From positions 1 to 14,240 of the forward strand of contig DASWAT010000156.1 of NCBI GenBank assembly GCA_036390995.1: a stretch of 14,240 nt of DNA. The letters are read 5' to 3'. Every line of letters starts with the position of its first letter. Positions within the stretch are counted from its first letter, which is position 1. This DNA comes from DASQQQ01 sp036390995 (GTDB lineage Bacteria; Actinomycetota; UBA4738; HRBIN12). Shown one piece after another: positions 6,586-13,458 of this stretch. The notes beneath the pieces were generated by a model that saw nothing but the letters and a program-made list of their open reading frames with translations, ran no database searches and was not told where the DNA came from. Both the position numbers and the translations under genes were made by a program.

Positions 6586-7595
6586 AGGCGATCGTGCTGG
6601 TCGGCGGGGAGGGGACGCGGCTGCGTCCGATCACGGAGACGATCCCGAAGCCCCTCGTGCCGCTGATGGACCGGCCGTCCCTGGACCACGTCCTCGATCA
6701 CCTGGCCCGCCACGGCGTGCACGAGGTCGTGCTGTCGTCCTCGTACCTGGAATCCACCTTCCACGCCTTCATCGAGGCGCGGCACGGTGACCCCGCCATC
6801 ACGTGGATCACCGAGGAGTCGCCGCTCGGCACCGGGGGCGCCGTCGTGAACGCGCTCGGCTCGGTGGACGACGAACCGATCTTCGCCCTGAACGGCGACA
6901 TCCTCACGGACCTCGACCTCACCGCGATGCTCGAGCTCCATCGCGACCGCGGCTCGGCGGCCACGATCGCGCTGCATCACGTCGACGATGCCCGGCCGTT
7001 CGGGCTGGTTGCCACCGAAGCGGACGGGCGCGTCCTGGAGTTCCGCGAGAAGCCCGAGGAGCTCGTCCCCGGCGACATCAACGCCGGGACGTACGTACTC
7101 GAGCCGCAGGTCCTGCGGGAGTGGCCGGTCGGACGCAGCATCTCGATCGAGCGCGAGATCTTCCCCGCCATCATCGGGTCCGGTCGTCCCGTCTACGGGT
7201 TCCTGTCCCACGCGTACTGGCTCGACCTGGGAACCCCCGAGAAGTACCTCCAGGCTCACTTCGACATCCTCGAAGGGCGGGTCGGGTTCGAACCGGCCTA
7301 CGCCGCCCCGTACGTGGCGGACGACGCCGAGGTCGACCTGCGTGCGCACCTCGGCAAGTGGGTGGTGGTGGGGCGCAGGGCCTCGGTCGGCGCAGACGCG
7401 CAGGTCGACGACAGCGTGCTCCACGCGGAGGCGAAGGTGGAGGCCGGCGCTCGCGTGGTGGGTTCGATCCTCGGCCCCGGGTCGGTGGTGGGTGCGGGGG
7501 CCACGGTCACCGACTCGGCGCTGGCCGAGGGCGCCCGCGTCCCCCCGGGCACGACACTCGACCGCGGACGGGTCTCCGCAGGCCGGGAGGCGTAG
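6582..7595 (+). CDS. Sugar-1-phosphate nucleotidylyltransferase (mannose-1-P guanylyltransferase-like)
   Basis: 337 residues; the GTG start overlaps the previous stop (GTGA) and has GAGGGAGG 8 bases upstream (6566-6573). The N-terminal domain shows the nucleotide-binding signature GGEGTRLRPIT at 8-18, PKP at 22-24, NGD at 104-106 for metal binding, NAGTYVLEP at 167-175 and WLDLGTPEKYLQAH at 213-226. From about 245 onward, short Val/Ala/Gly-rich repeats (V-x-x-x-A-x-V-G-x-x-A) form a left-handed beta-helix tail. It makes a nucleotide sugar (GDP-mannose is the best guess from the family; dTDP- or UDP-sugars remain possible) and so feeds the glycosyltransferases of this locus. It is the last gene of the plus-strand run before a 70-base gap. 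Confidence 0.87.
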   Translation: MKAIVLVGGEGTRLRPITETIPKPLVPLMDRPSLDHVLDHLARHGVHEVVLSSSYLESTFHAFIEARHGDPAITWITEESPLGTGGAVVNALGSVDDEPIFALNGDILTDLDLTAMLELHRDRGSAATIALHHVDDARPFGLVATEADGRVLEFREKPEELVPGDINAGTYVLEPQVLREWPVGRSISIEREIFPAIIGSGRPVYGFLSHAYWLDLGTPEKYLQAHFDILEGRVGFEPAYAAPYVADDAEVDLRAHLGKWVVVGRRASVGADAQVDDSVLHAEAKVEAGARVVGSILGPGSVVGAGATVTDSALAEGARVPPGTTLDRGRVSAGREA

Positions 7596-7626
7596 GGCCT
7601 CGGGCACCGACGGCCGCGGATCGATG

Positions 7627-7635
7627 TGCTAGGGT
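7627..7635 (+). promoter_or_regulatory. Candidate extended -10 promoter (TGC TAGGGT) for the SpoIID/LytB gene
   Basis: TGC followed directly by TAGGGT matches the extended -10 form TGn-TAnnnT. It lies in the 70-base gap between the nucleotidylyltransferase stop and the ATG at 7666. Transcription would begin near 7642, leaving a leader of about 24 bases with no clear Shine-Dalgarno sequence. No good -35 hexamer is present, as is usual for extended -10 promoters. The element suggests the gene is expressed independently of the glycan operon. Confidence 0.45.
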
Positions 7636-7665
7636 GCGGTTTCCCGCGTCCCGAACCCCCACGAC

Positions 7666-9195
7666 ATGATCCGAAGAGCACTCGCCGCCGCCCTGTCCGC
7701 CGCGCTCCTGTCGCTGGCCCCGGTCTCATCTGCGCGCGCGGCGGACGCCTTCACGTTCTTCGGGTCCGGATGGGGCCACGGCCTCGGGATGTCGCAGTGG
7801 GGGGCCTACGGGCTGTCCCTGCAGGGCTGGGGGCAGGACCGGATCCTGACGCACTTCTACTCGGGGACGAAGGTCGCGAAGGACGGCTCCCCGCCGAGCA
7901 CGCTGCGGGTCGGGCTCGTGCAGGGGCGGCAACAGGTCCACCTCACCGCCCAGCAGGGAGCGGTGGACCTCCGGGCGGGCGATCGCCAGCCCGGCAGCAC
8001 GATCGCCACGATCCCGAGCGGCCAGACCTGGAGGGTCGTCCAGATCGGCGGGTCCTACCGGATCATCGACGCCTCGGGCAAGCGGGTGGCGGACGGCGTC
8101 GGCGGCACGACGACGAACCTGTACGCCGTGTTCGAGCAGAGGGGCGCGATGGTCCGGATCCCCGAGGCCGGTCACACCTACAACCGTGGGTGGATCGAGT
8201 TCAACGTCTACAACTGCGAGACGAAGTGCACGATGCGCGTGATCCTCACGATCGCCCCCCAGCCCTACCTGTACGGCCTGGCCGAGGTGCCGAGCAGCTG
8301 GCCGAGACCCGCCCTCCAGGCGCAGGCCGTCGCCGCCCGCACGTACGCGTTCCGCAAGGTGCAGACCTCGGGCCAGCACCGGCCGGGGTGCAACTGCGCG
8401 CTGTACGCGAGCTCGTTCGATCAGGTGTACGCCGGCTACGACAAGGAGGGCGGCGATCAGGGCGAGCGCTGGGTTGCCGCCGTGAACGCCACCGCGAACC
8501 AGGTCGTGATCGATCACGGCGAGCTGATCCAGGCGTTCTACACGTCCTCGAGCGGGGGCTTCACCGAGAACAACGAGAACGTGTGGGGCGGCACGCCGAT
8601 CTCGTACCTGCGCGGCGTCTGCGATCCCGGCGACTACACGCCGGCGAACCCGAACGCGGTGTGGAAGGTCACGATGAGCGCGACGCAGATCACGAGGAAG
8701 CTCCGGCTCCGCATCGGCAGGATCACCGGCTTCGGCGAAACGGTCCGGGGCGTATCCGGACGGATCGTCACGGTCGTGGTCAAAGGCACCACCGGTCGGG
8801 CCACCATCAGCGGCGGCACCCTGCGCGCCGAGCTGGGGCTGCAGGACGACCGGGTGTGGATCAACCGGAACCGCCAGGTCATCGGCACGATCCGCCAGAA
8901 GTACGACGCGATCGGGTGCCGGCCCGGGCTGCCGACGTCCCGCCAGGTGCAGGTGGCGGGCGGGGAGCGCCAGGTGTTCCAGCGCGGCACGATCTTCGCG
9001 CAGGACGGGATGGGCGCCCACGAGATCACCGGCGAGGTCCTCGCCTTCTACCTGAAGCACGGAGGACCGGCCGGCTCGCTCGGCTTCCCGCTCACCGACA
9101 CGTTCCGCCTGAAGAACGGCAACACCCGCACGAGGTTCGAGCACGGCACGGTCACGTGCAAGCCGGCCGGCCCGTGCTGGCGCTCCCCGGGCTAG
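7666..9195 (+). CDS. Secreted SpoIID/LytB-like protein with LGFP-type repeats
   Basis: 509 residues. A signal peptide (basic start, hydrophobic 5-20, likely cut after ARA at 23-25) sends it out of the cell. Right after it comes GSGWGHGLGMSQWGAYG at 33-49, the SpoIID/LytB hallmark. The core continues with YLYGLAEVPSSWPRPALQAQ at 201-220, AVAARTYA at 221-228, FYTSSSGG at 291-298 and LRAELGL at 386-392. The C-terminus holds a degenerate (GLPTS, 421-425) and a clear (SLGFPLTDTF, 471-480) LGFP-type unit; such repeats are linked to cell-wall attachment in actinobacteria. SpoIID itself cuts the glycan strands of peptidoglycan as a lytic transglycosylase; here a wall-remodelling role is inferred. Paired cysteines (184/188, 242/244) may form disulfides. 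Its stop shares a CTAG with the convergent DUF3105 gene. Confidence 0.88.
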   Translation: MIRRALAAALSAALLSLAPVSSARAADAFTFFGSGWGHGLGMSQWGAYGLSLQGWGQDRILTHFYSGTKVAKDGSPPSTLRVGLVQGRQQVHLTAQQGAVDLRAGDRQPGSTIATIPSGQTWRVVQIGGSYRIIDASGKRVADGVGGTTTNLYAVFEQRGAMVRIPEAGHTYNRGWIEFNVYNCETKCTMRVILTIAPQPYLYGLAEVPSSWPRPALQAQAVAARTYAFRKVQTSGQHRPGCNCALYASSFDQVYAGYDKEGGDQGERWVAAVNATANQVVIDHGELIQAFYTSSSGGFTENNENVWGGTPISYLRGVCDPGDYTPANPNAVWKVTMSATQITRKLRLRIGRITGFGETVRGVSGRIVTVVVKGTTGRATISGGTLRAELGLQDDRVWINRNRQVIGTIRQKYDAIGCRPGLPTSRQVQVAGGERQVFQRGTIFAQDGMGAHEITGEVLAFYLKHGGPAGSLGFPLTDTFRLKNGNTRTRFEHGTVTCKPAGPCWRSPG

Positions 9196-9827
9196 GGCTG
9201 CAGGAACGGTCCCAGGAACCCCCTCGGCGCCTCCGGCGCGACGTTCGTCCCCCGATAGGCGTCGATGAATCCCTTCGCGATCGTGGTCGCGGCACCGGCG
9301 CTCGTTCCCGCCGGGCACTCCCACAGCGTGTTCCACGCCACGAGCGCGAGGCCCGTGCCCGAGGGCAGGTCCGGATACGGCGCCATGATCACTCTCGATC
9401 CCCGCTGGGCCAGCCCGGCGATCGCCTCCACCACGTCCGGTGCGAGGCCCCGGTAGTAGATCAGCACGTAGGCGTGCTCGAGGTTGTGCACGGCCCTGGT
9501 CTCCGGCACCGGGCGGTCGTAGACGTGCGGGTCGGCAGGCAGCGGCTGGGGATCGTGGTACCCCGACGAGGCGGGGTGCTGCGGGTAGTCGTAGGACCCA
9601 CCGGGCGACAGGTGCAGACCCCCGGGAGCCTCCGCGGCCGGGTGCGTGACGTCACCGCACCCCGAGGTCCGCGCCGCCTGCAGCGCGGCCGGGTCGATGG
9701 CTCCGGGCCGCTTGGTCGGGACGAACAGCACGTAGGCCACGCCGACCGCCGCCACGGCGACGACCGCGCGCATCGCCAGACCACGCCGCGTGCGGCTCGT
9801 CTCGGCTACCCGGTTCGTCTTGGCCAC
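9192..9827 (-). CDS. Membrane-anchored DUF3105 protein
   Basis: 211 residues from a GTG at 9827, 8 bases after the upstream gene's stop. A basic N-terminus is followed by one membrane helix (about 17-36), with the rest predicted outside the cell. The DUF3105 hallmarks are seen: C57 with the G-C-G-D-V pattern, HDPQPLPADPHVYDRPVP at 91-108, HNLEHAYVLIYY at 114-125 and MAPYPDL at 148-154. The family usually has Gly after HNLEH; here it is Ala. Function of DUF3105 is not known to me; the conserved His residues are compatible with metal binding, which is inference. It ends the minus-strand cassette with two His-rich membrane proteins and meets the SpoIID/LytB gene tail to tail. Confidence 0.85.
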   Translation of the reverse strand: MAKTNRVAETSRTRRGLAMRAVVAVAAVGVAYVLFVPTKRPGAIDPAALQAARTSGCGDVTHPAAEAPGGLHLSPGGSYDYPQHPASSGYHDPQPLPADPHVYDRPVPETRAVHNLEHAYVLIYYRGLAPDVVEAIAGLAQRGSRVIMAPYPDLPSGTGLALVAWNTLWECPAGTSAGAATTIAKGFIDAYRGTNVAPEAPRGFLGPFLQP

Positions 9828-9835
9828 CCGGCCGC

Positions 9836-10579
9836 CTACGGGACGAGGGTGGACCAGTCGTACGTGGACGGGATCGGCTTCGGCTGCTCGTTGGCCGCGC
9901 CGAACGTGAGCACCACCACGTCATGGTCCTTCAGCTGGACGTCACGCGGGTCGCCGGTGACCTCCTTGCCGTTCACGTACGCCCGGAGCTGCCGGTCCCC
10001 GGAGTCGCAGTAGCCGCCCATGCAGGTGGAGGACAGGCGCACGCCCCACACGTCGAAGAACTCGCCGAGCGTGGCCTGGAAGCCCGAGCTCGCGCTCTCG
10101 ATGTGGATCACGCCCGAGGTGTCGTGCGTGTGCAGAGGTGACTCGACGCCCGGCGCGATCCCGATGTCCGACGGGACCGGCTCCTGGGTGCCGGCGACGA
10201 AGACCTGGACGTTGGCGTGGATGTGGAGCGCGCCGCCCGCCGCCGGCAGACCGAGCCTGCTCAGGCGGTCGCCGACCTGCTGCGTGTTGGCCGACCAGGG
10301 CGCTCGGTCCAGCAGGATCCCGGGCAGCGGCCCGGCCTGCGTCTTGGGCCGGGCGACGAGGAAGATCCCGAGCGCGACCACCGTGCTCACGCCGAGGAGG
10401 ATCAGGTACAAGCGCACGAAGCGCCTCCTGGCCATCCGCTTGCGCGCCTGCTCGCGCTGGTGCCGCGCGAGCTCCTTGTGCTCGGCCTTCGTCGACCGGG
10501 GTCGTTCCTGCGTGGTGGTTGCGGTGCGAGCCTCGTTCGTGGCGGCCGATCGATGCGGCTTGCGGCGTTTCTTCGCCAT
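9836..10579 (-). CDS. His-rich single-pass membrane protein, copy B (HTHD family)
   Basis: 247 residues, ATG start 4 bases after the stop of its paralogue. Domain order: a very basic, Arg/Lys/Gln-rich cytoplasmic tail (1-53), one membrane helix (54-76), then an extracytoplasmic domain. That domain holds HIH at 119-121, HTHD at 150-153, H159 and E161, TLGEFFDVWGVRL at 170-182, a C-x4-C pair (C186 and C191 in TCMGGYC) and a C-terminal DWS at 241-243. I cannot assign a named family. The clustered His/Asp/Glu and the Cys pair look like a metal site beside a disulfide, but that is inference. The domain is closely similar to the upstream paralogue, including 34 identical bases (10041-10074 against 10786-10819), so the pair arose by tandem duplication. 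Confidence 0.82.
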   Translation of the reverse strand: MAKKRRKPHRSAATNEARTATTTQERPRSTKAEHKELARHQREQARKRMARRRFVRLYLILLGVSTVVALGIFLVARPKTQAGPLPGILLDRAPWSANTQQVGDRLSRLGLPAAGGALHIHANVQVFVAGTQEPVPSDIGIAPGVESPLHTHDTSGVIHIESASSGFQATLGEFFDVWGVRLSSTCMGGYCDSGDRQLRAYVNGKEVTGDPRDVQLKDHDVVVLTFGAANEQPKPIPSTYDWSTLVP

Positions 10580-10583
10580 CGCC

Positions 10584-11297
10584 CTAGCCCTGGAACGTGG
10601 ACCAGTCGAACGTGGGCAGCGGGTTCGGCACCTGCGCCTGCGTCCCGTAGGTGATGACGATGTCCGCGTGCTCGGTCAGCGGGATGGTCCGGGGGTTGCC
10701 CTGGAAAGGCCTGCCGTCCACGAAGACGCGGAGCTGCTGGTCGCCGGCGTCGCAGTAGCCGCCCGCGCACGTTGCGGAGAGTCGGACGCCCCACACGTCG
10801 AAGAACTCGCCGAGCGTGGGCTGGAAGCCCGGGTCGCCGCTCTCGATATGGATGACTCCACTCGTGTCGTGCGTGTGCAGCGCCGAGGCTGCGCTGGTCG
10901 AGAGCCCGATATCCGCGGCCACGGGGAGCGGAGAGCCGTCGACTTCGATGGCCAGGTACGCGTGGTGGTGGAGCGCCGCGCCCTCGGGCGGAAGCCCCAG
11001 CGCGTTGAGGCGCTGAGCCAGATCCCCGGTGTTGTCCGGCCAGGGACCCGGCCCCGTGAGGACGCCCCGCAGCTTGCCGCCCCCGGCCGACGTGCCGGAG
11101 GGCTGGCTGAGGACCACGGCGACGACCGCAATCGCCACGACCACGATCGAGGCCATCACCACGATCCGGCGGTTCCTGCGGCTCCGGGCCAGCTTCCGTT
11201 CGAGCTCGACCCGTTCCCGGCGCGCCTGCTCCTTCCGCTCGGCCTTGGTCGTGCGACCCTGGCCGGGCTCCGCGTTCGTCCGCTGCCTGCTCGCCAC
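10584..11297 (-). CDS. His-rich single-pass membrane protein, copy A (HTHD family)
   Basis: 237 residues. The frame stays open far upstream, but the GTG at 11297 is chosen because GGAGG and AAGGAG lie just before it and because the upstream translation looks like out-of-frame shadow sequence. Layout copies the neighbour: a charged, coiled-coil-like cytoplasmic tail (17-44), membrane helix (45-64), then an outside domain with HHH at 110-112, HTHD at 141-144, H150 and E152, TLGEFFDVWGVRL at 161-173, a Cys pair at 177 and 182, and DWS at 231-233. Identical spacing of all these residues between the copies marks them as the functional core. It is probably the first gene of a three-gene unit with copy B and DUF3105, behind a candidate promoter at 11346-11351. 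No known function. Confidence 0.82.
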   Translation of the reverse strand: MASRQRTNAEPGQGRTTKAERKEQARRERVELERKLARSRRNRRIVVMASIVVVAIAVVAVVLSQPSGTSAGGGKLRGVLTGPGPWPDNTGDLAQRLNALGLPPEGAALHHHAYLAIEVDGSPLPVAADIGLSTSAASALHTHDTSGVIHIESGDPGFQPTLGEFFDVWGVRLSATCAGGYCDAGDQQLRVFVDGRPFQGNPRTIPLTEHADIVITYGTQAQVPNPLPTFDWSTFQG

Positions 11298-11301
11298 GAC
11301 G

Positions 11302-11312
11302 CTCCTTCCTCC
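11302..11312 (-). promoter_or_regulatory. Ribosome binding site fixing the start of HTHD copy A
   Basis: Read on the minus strand, GGAGG (11312-11308) and AGGAG (11306-11302) lie 10 and 4 bases ahead of the GTG at 11297. This purine-rich double site decides the start; the in-frame codons further upstream lack such a site. Confidence 0.65.
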
Positions 11313-11345
11313 GGTCCGCTCCGGACCGTCCCCGTACAGCGTTTC

Positions 11346-11351
11346 AGGATA
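11346..11351 (-). promoter_or_regulatory. Candidate -10 element TATCCT for the HTHD/DUF3105 cassette
   Basis: On the minus strand TATCCT matches TAnnnT and sits about 50 bases ahead of the GTG at 11297, giving a predicted start near 11339 and a leader of roughly 40 bases. The position where a -35 would fall (about 11369-11374) lies inside a direct repeat and is not TTGACA-like, so an activator may be needed. Pattern match only. Confidence 0.4.
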
Positions 11352-11361
11352 CCGGGCACTC

Positions 11362-11400
11362 CGGGATCCGCGCGCGAGTCCTTCGGGATCCGCGAGCGAG
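11362..11400. repeat. Two-copy direct repeat upstream of the HTHD cassette (possible operator)
   Basis: CGGGATCCGCGCGCGAG (11362-11378) and CGGGATCCGCGAGCGAG (11384-11400) agree in 16 of 17 bases with a 22-base period, close to two helical turns. Each copy contains the GGATCC palindrome. The first copy overlaps the -35 position of the candidate promoter at 11346-11351 and the second lies directly upstream, which is where an activator or repressor would bind. No regulator gene is visible, so its role is inferred. Confidence 0.5.
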
Positions 11401-11410
11401 CCATCCGGCC

Positions 11411-12352
11411 TCACTCGGGATGGAAGGCCGTTCCCAGGCCCGACGGAGGCTCGCTTGCGAACACCGCACGGAGAGCCGGGTGACTGTCCCAGAGATCGCG
11501 GAGCGGGCGCAGGTTCACGAGGACCAGGGCGAAGATCATCAGGACGAAAGGCATGAGCGGCAGGATCTGCGAGATCCCGGTCAACACCGGCTGCAGCTTC
11601 CCGGCCGCGACCTGGAGCGCGCCGAACAGGTAGGCGCCGAAGGCGGCGCGGATCGGGTTCCAGCCGCCGAAGATGACGATGGCCAGGGCGATCCACCCGA
11701 AGTTCGTGGTGAGCCCATCGCGCCACCCGAGCTTGTAGGCGAGCGAGAACGCCGCCCCGGCCATGCCGGCCAGCGCGCCGCCCAGGATCGTGTAGAGGTA
11801 GCGGAGGCGGTTGACGGGGATGCCTCTGGCGAACGCGGCCTCGGGCCGCTCTCCGATACCTCGCAGGATCAGCCCCCGTCGGCTCCGGTAGATGAACGAA
11901 GCCGCCGCGACGACCGCGACGTAGCTCCCGTAGACGGAGAGGTTCTGCTGGAAGAGCACCGCCCCGAGGAACGGGATCCGCTCGAGCAGCGGGATCGAGA
12001 GGGAGGGGACCTGCGGACCTGCCTCGCCGACGTAGGAGTCGCCGAGGAACGTGCTCAGCTGCACGGCGAGCAGCGTGAGCACAAACCCCACGGCGATCTG
12101 GTTGAGCCGCATCTGGATGCTGGCGAAGGCGACGATCGCGGCGAGGAGCATCCCCACACCCATCGCCGCGGCGTAGCCGACGATCGCGCTCCCCGTCACG
12201 AACCCGGCGGCGAACCCGGTCATCGCCGAGAGCATGATCGTCCCCTCGAGGGACAGGTTGATCACGCCGGCCCGTTCGCCGATGGTCTCACCCACGGCCG
12301 CGTACACGAGCGGGGTCGCCGCGGCCACGATCGATGCGAGGGTTGCTTCCAT
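11411..12352 (-). CDS. ABC importer permease, second subunit (nucleoside/sugar type)
   Basis: 313 residues from the ATG at 12352, 2 bases after the stop of the first permease, with GGAGG 10 bases upstream. Multiple hydrophobic helices carry the BPD_transp_2 family marks: ERAGVINLSLEGTIM at 26-40 and LRGIGERPEAAFARGIPVNR at 163-182, the cytoplasmic loop that touches the ATPase. With the adjacent permease and ATPase it resembles the BmpA-type NupOPQ/YufOPQ nucleoside importers, in which this shorter permease is the second subunit. It imports solute across the membrane; the exact substrate cannot be read from the permease, and the binding protein is outside the window. Last gene of the transporter run, followed by a 113-base gap. 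Confidence 0.9.
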   Translation of the reverse strand: MEATLASIVAAATPLVYAAVGETIGERAGVINLSLEGTIMLSAMTGFAAGFVTGSAIVGYAAAMGVGMLLAAIVAFASIQMRLNQIAVGFVLTLLAVQLSTFLGDSYVGEAGPQVPSLSIPLLERIPFLGAVLFQQNLSVYGSYVAVVAAASFIYRSRRGLILRGIGERPEAAFARGIPVNRLRYLYTILGGALAGMAGAAFSLAYKLGWRDGLTTNFGWIALAIVIFGGWNPIRAAFGAYLFGALQVAAGKLQPVLTGISQILPLMPFVLMIFALVLVNLRPLRDLWDSHPALRAVFASEPPSGLGTAFHPE

Positions 12353-12354
12353 CG

Positions 12355-13458
12355 CTACCCGTCCTCCGCCCCTGCCTCGGGCTCCCTCCGGCGGCGCGAG
12401 CGCCAGCGCTGCTGCCATCCGCCCGCGAGGATCACGATCAGGACGAGCAGCCCCTGGATGACGCCGCCCAGCGCCGAGTTCAGGTTCAGCCGGAGCTGGA
12501 GCTGCGTGGCCCCGATCGAGACGCCGGCGAAGAACAGAGCGATCGGAGCGATCCACGCGGCACGGAAGCCCGCGAGCAGCACGACGAGGATCGCCAAGAA
12601 GCCGAAGCCCCCCGAGATCGCGGGGATGAGCTTGTGCTGGACTCCGGTCGCCTGGATCGCGCCGGCCAGACCGGCAAGCGCTCCGCAGGTCGCGAACGCG
12701 GCGAGCAGGTACCGCTCGTCCGGGATGCCCAGCAAGCGGGCGCTCGTCACGTTCTTCCCCACCGCCTTGAGGCGAAGCCCGAACATCGTTCCGCGCATCA
12801 GTAGGTACACCAGCACCACGGCCAGGACCGCAAGCGCCACAGCGAGCGGGACGAGCGACGTCGTGCCGACCGTCGACAGCCACGCCTCGCGCCGGAACAG
12901 GTCGGTGCCGCTTGTGGAGGCGATGCCCTGGCGCTTCCAGGGGCCGATGATCAGGTAGATGGCCATGCCGGAGGCGACGAAGTCGAGGCCGAGCCCGCCG
13001 AAGATCTCGTTCACGTTCCCACGGGTCTTGAGTACGCCCGCGAGGAGCGCCCAGAGCGCTCCGCCGACCACGCCGGCGGCGAGCGTGAGCGGGATGAGGA
13101 CCGCGGAAGAGCCCGGCACGACCCGAGCGACCCCCGTTGCCGCGACCGCGCCCGCGACGATCTGCCCTTCGATCCCGATGTTCCACAGGCCGGCGGTGAA
13201 GGTCACCACCAGCCCCGCCCCGGCAAGGGCCAGCGGCACCCACGCCATCACGGTGTCCGCCAGCTTGCCCGGACTTCCCACCGCGCCCGTCCACAGCAGA
13301 CGCAGGGATCCGATGGGCGGCGCGCCGATCAACAGCAACAGCAGCAGCGTCACCACCAGAGCGAGGGCGATCGGGAGCAGCAGCGATCCGGCTCGCCCGA
13401 AGATGCCGCGGAGGCTCGGGCCGGAGAACCTCTGCCGAATCGTTCCCTCCCGGCTCAC
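12355..13458 (-). CDS. ABC importer permease, first subunit (nucleoside/sugar type)
   Basis: 367 residues. The GTG at 13458 overlaps the ATPase stop (GTGA). After a short basic N-terminus the first membrane helix spans about 24-45, then further helices with the family loop FTAGLWNIGIEGQIVAGA at 87-104 and KTRGNVNEI at 144-152, where nucleoside-type permeases read L-K-x-x-x-x-x-N-E-V. A second cytoplasmic loop (LRLKAVGKNVTSARLLGI) is the ATPase-contact region. The C-terminal tail is Arg-rich and Glu/Ala/Gly-ended. It forms a heterodimeric channel with the next permease. The longer first permease plus shorter second one is the order usual for NupP/NupQ-like importers. Confidence 0.9.
   Translation of the reverse strand: MSREGTIRQRFSGPSLRGIFGRAGSLLLPIALALVVTLLLLLLIGAPPIGSLRLLWTGAVGSPGKLADTVMAWVPLALAGAGLVVTFTAGLWNIGIEGQIVAGAVAATGVARVVPGSSAVLIPLTLAAGVVGGALWALLAGVLKTRGNVNEIFGGLGLDFVASGMAIYLIIGPWKRQGIASTSGTDLFRREAWLSTVGTTSLVPLAVALAVLAVVLVYLLMRGTMFGLRLKAVGKNVTSARLLGIPDERYLLAAFATCGALAGLAGAIQATGVQHKLIPAISGGFGFLAILVVLLAGFRAAWIAPIALFFAGVSIGATQLQLRLNLNSALGGVIQGLLVLIVILAGGWQQRWRSRRRREPEAGAEDG

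Noticed and set aside
7596..7625. Possible terminator (GGCC...GGCC) after the nucleotidylyltransferase gene
   Set aside because: The stem would be only 4 bp with a large loop and no T run.
11298..11726. N-terminal extension of HTHD copy A to base 11726
   Set aside because: The extra 143 residues are Arg/Pro/Gly-rich and run antisense-shadow fashion across the permease gene; the strong ribosome site points to 11297.
12353..13294. Long overlapping open frames across the permease genes on both strands
   Set aside because: They are Arg/Gly/Pro-rich shadows caused by high GC; the hydrophobic permease frames with family motifs explain the region.
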